Assembly: GCA_028748945.1 (NCBI GenBank)
Contig: JAQTOL010000154.1
Location: 1 to 7,373 of the forward strand
Origin: Paludibacter sp.
Lineage (GTDB): Bacteria > Bacteroidota > Bacteroidia > Bacteroidales > Paludibacteraceae
Length of the DNA stretch: 7,373 nucleotides
Direction: 5' to 3'
Below, piece after piece: positions 6,387-7,373 of the stretch. The position numbers and the translations under genes were made by a program. Positions within the stretch are counted from its first letter, which is position 1. Each line of letters opens with the position of its first letter. The notes beneath the pieces are model-generated. The model ran no database searches. It saw only the letters and a program-made list of their open reading frames with translations, and was not told the origin of the DNA.

Positions 6387-7250
6387 ATGAGACAATTAAA
6401 AATTACCAAATCAATCACGAATCGTGAAAGTGCATCGCTTGACAAATACCTGCAAGAGATTGGACGTGAAGACCTTATCACCGTAGAAGAAGAAGTCGAA
6501 TTGGCTCAACGGATACGGACCGGTGACCGTCTGGCGTTAGAAAAACTTACACGTGCTAACTTACGTTTTGTTGTTTCGGTAGCTAAACAGTATCAAAACC
6601 AGGGCCTTAGTTTACCTGACTTAATCAACGAAGGTAATTTGGGACTGATTAAAGCAGCCGAAAAATTTGACGAAACACGTGGATTTAAGTTTATTTCTTA
6701 TGCAGTATGGTGGATTCGTCAATCAATTTTGCAGGCTTTGGCTGAGCAATCACGTATCGTACGTTTACCTTTGAATCAGGTCGGATCGTTAAACAAAATC
6801 AATAAAGCTTTCTCAAAATTTGAGCAGGAAAACGAACGCAAACCTTCACCCGAAGAGCTGGCAGATGTACTGGATATTCCGGTAGAGAAAATTGCCGACA
6901 CCATGAAAGTATCGGGTCGTCACATTTCGGTCGATGCTCCCTTTGTAGAAGGAGAAGACAACAGCTTGTTGGATGTAATGATTAACGATGATTCCCCCAA
7001 CGCTGACCGTGCATTAATCAATGAATCACTTTCCAAAGAAATTGAACGCGTATTAATCTTCACTTTATCTGACAGAGAGCGCGATATCGTAAAGAAATTC
7101 TTTGGGCTGGGTATTCCTGAAATGACACTCGAAGAAATTGGCGATGAATTTGGTTTAACCCGTGAAAGAGTTAGACAAATCAAAGAAAAAGCGATTCGTA
7201 AATTGAGACCAAACGCAAAAAGCAAATTACTAAAAAGTTTTTTAGGATAA
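6387..7250 (+). CDS. rpoD: Primary (housekeeping) RNA polymerase sigma factor, short Bacteroidota type
   Basis: It directs core RNA polymerase to housekeeping promoters. The protein has 287 aa, against about 613 for E. coli sigma70. It begins directly with region 1.2 (about 16-48, [20 protein letters not shown]) and lacks region 1.1 and the non-conserved insert, the normal state of the Bacteroidota primary sigma. Region 2 (about 52-122) holds [18 protein letters not shown] (core binding) and [20 protein letters not shown] (melting and -7 contact). [10 protein letters not shown] (123-132) leads into region 3 (to about 205). Region 4 (about 216-280) carries the -33 reading helix-turn-helix, [23 protein letters not shown] 6387 fits the N-terminus [11 protein letters not shown] expected for this group and lies just after a strong promoter. 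Group 2 or stationary-phase sigma factors are alternatives, but the length and sequence favour the primary factor. The terminator at 7285-7315 ends the unit. Confidence 0.97.
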   Translation: MRQLKITKSITNRESASLDKYLQEIGREDLITVEEEVELAQRIRTGDRLALEKLTRANLRFVVSVAKQYQNQGLSLPDLINEGNLGLIKAAEKFDETRGFKFISYAVWWIRQSILQALAEQSRIVRLPLNQVGSLNKINKAFSKFEQENERKPSPEELADVLDIPVEKIADTMKVSGRHISVDAPFVEGEDNSLLDVMINDDSPNADRALINESLSKEIERVLIFTLSDRERDIVKKFFGLGIPEMTLEEIGDEFGLTRERVRQIKEKAIRKLRPNAKSKLLKSFLG

Positions 7251-7284
7251 TCGGAACGAAAGTACGATTTCTTAAATACCGGCT

Positions 7285-7315
7285 AAAAGCAACTTCATTG
7301 AAGTTGCTTTTTTTT
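7285..7315 (+). terminator. Rho-independent terminator of rpoD
   Basis: GCAACTTC (7289-7296), loop ATT, GAAGTTGC (7300-7307) is followed by T8 (7308-7315) and preceded by A4 (7285-7288). It is strong for the + strand and might also act weakly on the minus strand. It lies about 38 nt after the rpoD stop. Confidence 0.92.
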
Positions 7316-7344
7316 GTGTGATAAATGAAAATCATAAATACAAA

Positions 7345-7373
7345 GAGCTTACTTCCGGTTAAGAAGTAAGCTC
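7345..7373. terminator. Second perfect hairpin at the right edge, probable terminator
   Basis: GAGCTTACTTC (7345-7355), loop CGGTTAA, GAAGTAAGCTC (7363-7373) is a perfect 11-bp stem cut by the window end. The right flank is not visible, so a + strand T-run cannot be judged. On the minus strand the stem would be followed by TTTGTATTT. It probably ends a convergent gene beyond the window, or is a backup terminator for rpoD. Confidence 0.55.

Noticed and set aside
6920..7225. A 101-codon minus-strand frame opposite the end of rpoD.
   Set aside because: It is the complement of the conserved sigma regions 3 and 4, with no independent support.

Overview
The window reads as chromosomal DNA of a Bacteroidales-type member of the phylum Bacteroidota. 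Four things support this. The sigma factor is the short (287 aa) primary sigma typical of that phylum, without region 1.1 or the non-conserved region. Promoter-like sites have the phylum's TTTG / TAnnTTTG form rather than TTGACA / TATAAT. Start codons lack Shine-Dalgarno sequences and are preceded by A/T-rich DNA. The housekeeping proteins look like Bacteroidales versions. A genus is not assigned; a Paludibacter-like organism is only a guess.

Layout: (1) 2-1303 (+), the C-terminal part of MutS2, cut by the left edge. Its linker carries a block of repeat-like DNA (725-837) that is translated in frame. (2) 1304-1581, a gene-free stretch with several short direct and inverted repeats. (3) 1582-2859 (+), enolase (eno), ending at a strong terminator (2931-2961) that also suits the convergent genes. 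(4) 2967-4056 (-), two tandem paralogous predicted lipoproteins of unknown function, AT-rich by eye. They are probably one operon, with a promoter at 4082-4113 overlapped by a perfect 16-bp dyad. (5) 4057-4532, a gene-free stretch with an orphan + strand terminator (4274-4302) that shares its loop sequence with the eno terminator. It also holds a set of nested repeats upstream of the htrA promoter. (6) 4533-6032 (+), a Do/HtrA periplasmic serine protease with two PDZ domains and its own terminator. (7) 6126-6386, a leader region with a dyad and a near-perfect Bacteroidota promoter. (8) 6387-7250 (+), the primary sigma factor rpoD, followed by a strong terminator and a second perfect hairpin cut by the right edge.

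Most of the window is core cell machinery: DNA/ribosome maintenance (MutS2), glycolysis (enolase), envelope protein quality control (HtrA) and transcription initiation (RpoD). These look like separate transcription units, since each boundary after eno and htrA has a terminator and each gene has its own leader. The accessory part is the pair of small lipoproteins inserted convergently between eno and htrA. I see no clear new biological system such as a defence island, CRISPR array or mobile element. The less ordinary signals are the repeat block inside mutS2, the two related terminators flanking the lipoprotein pair, the candidate operator over the lipoprotein promoter, and the repeat cluster upstream of htrA.
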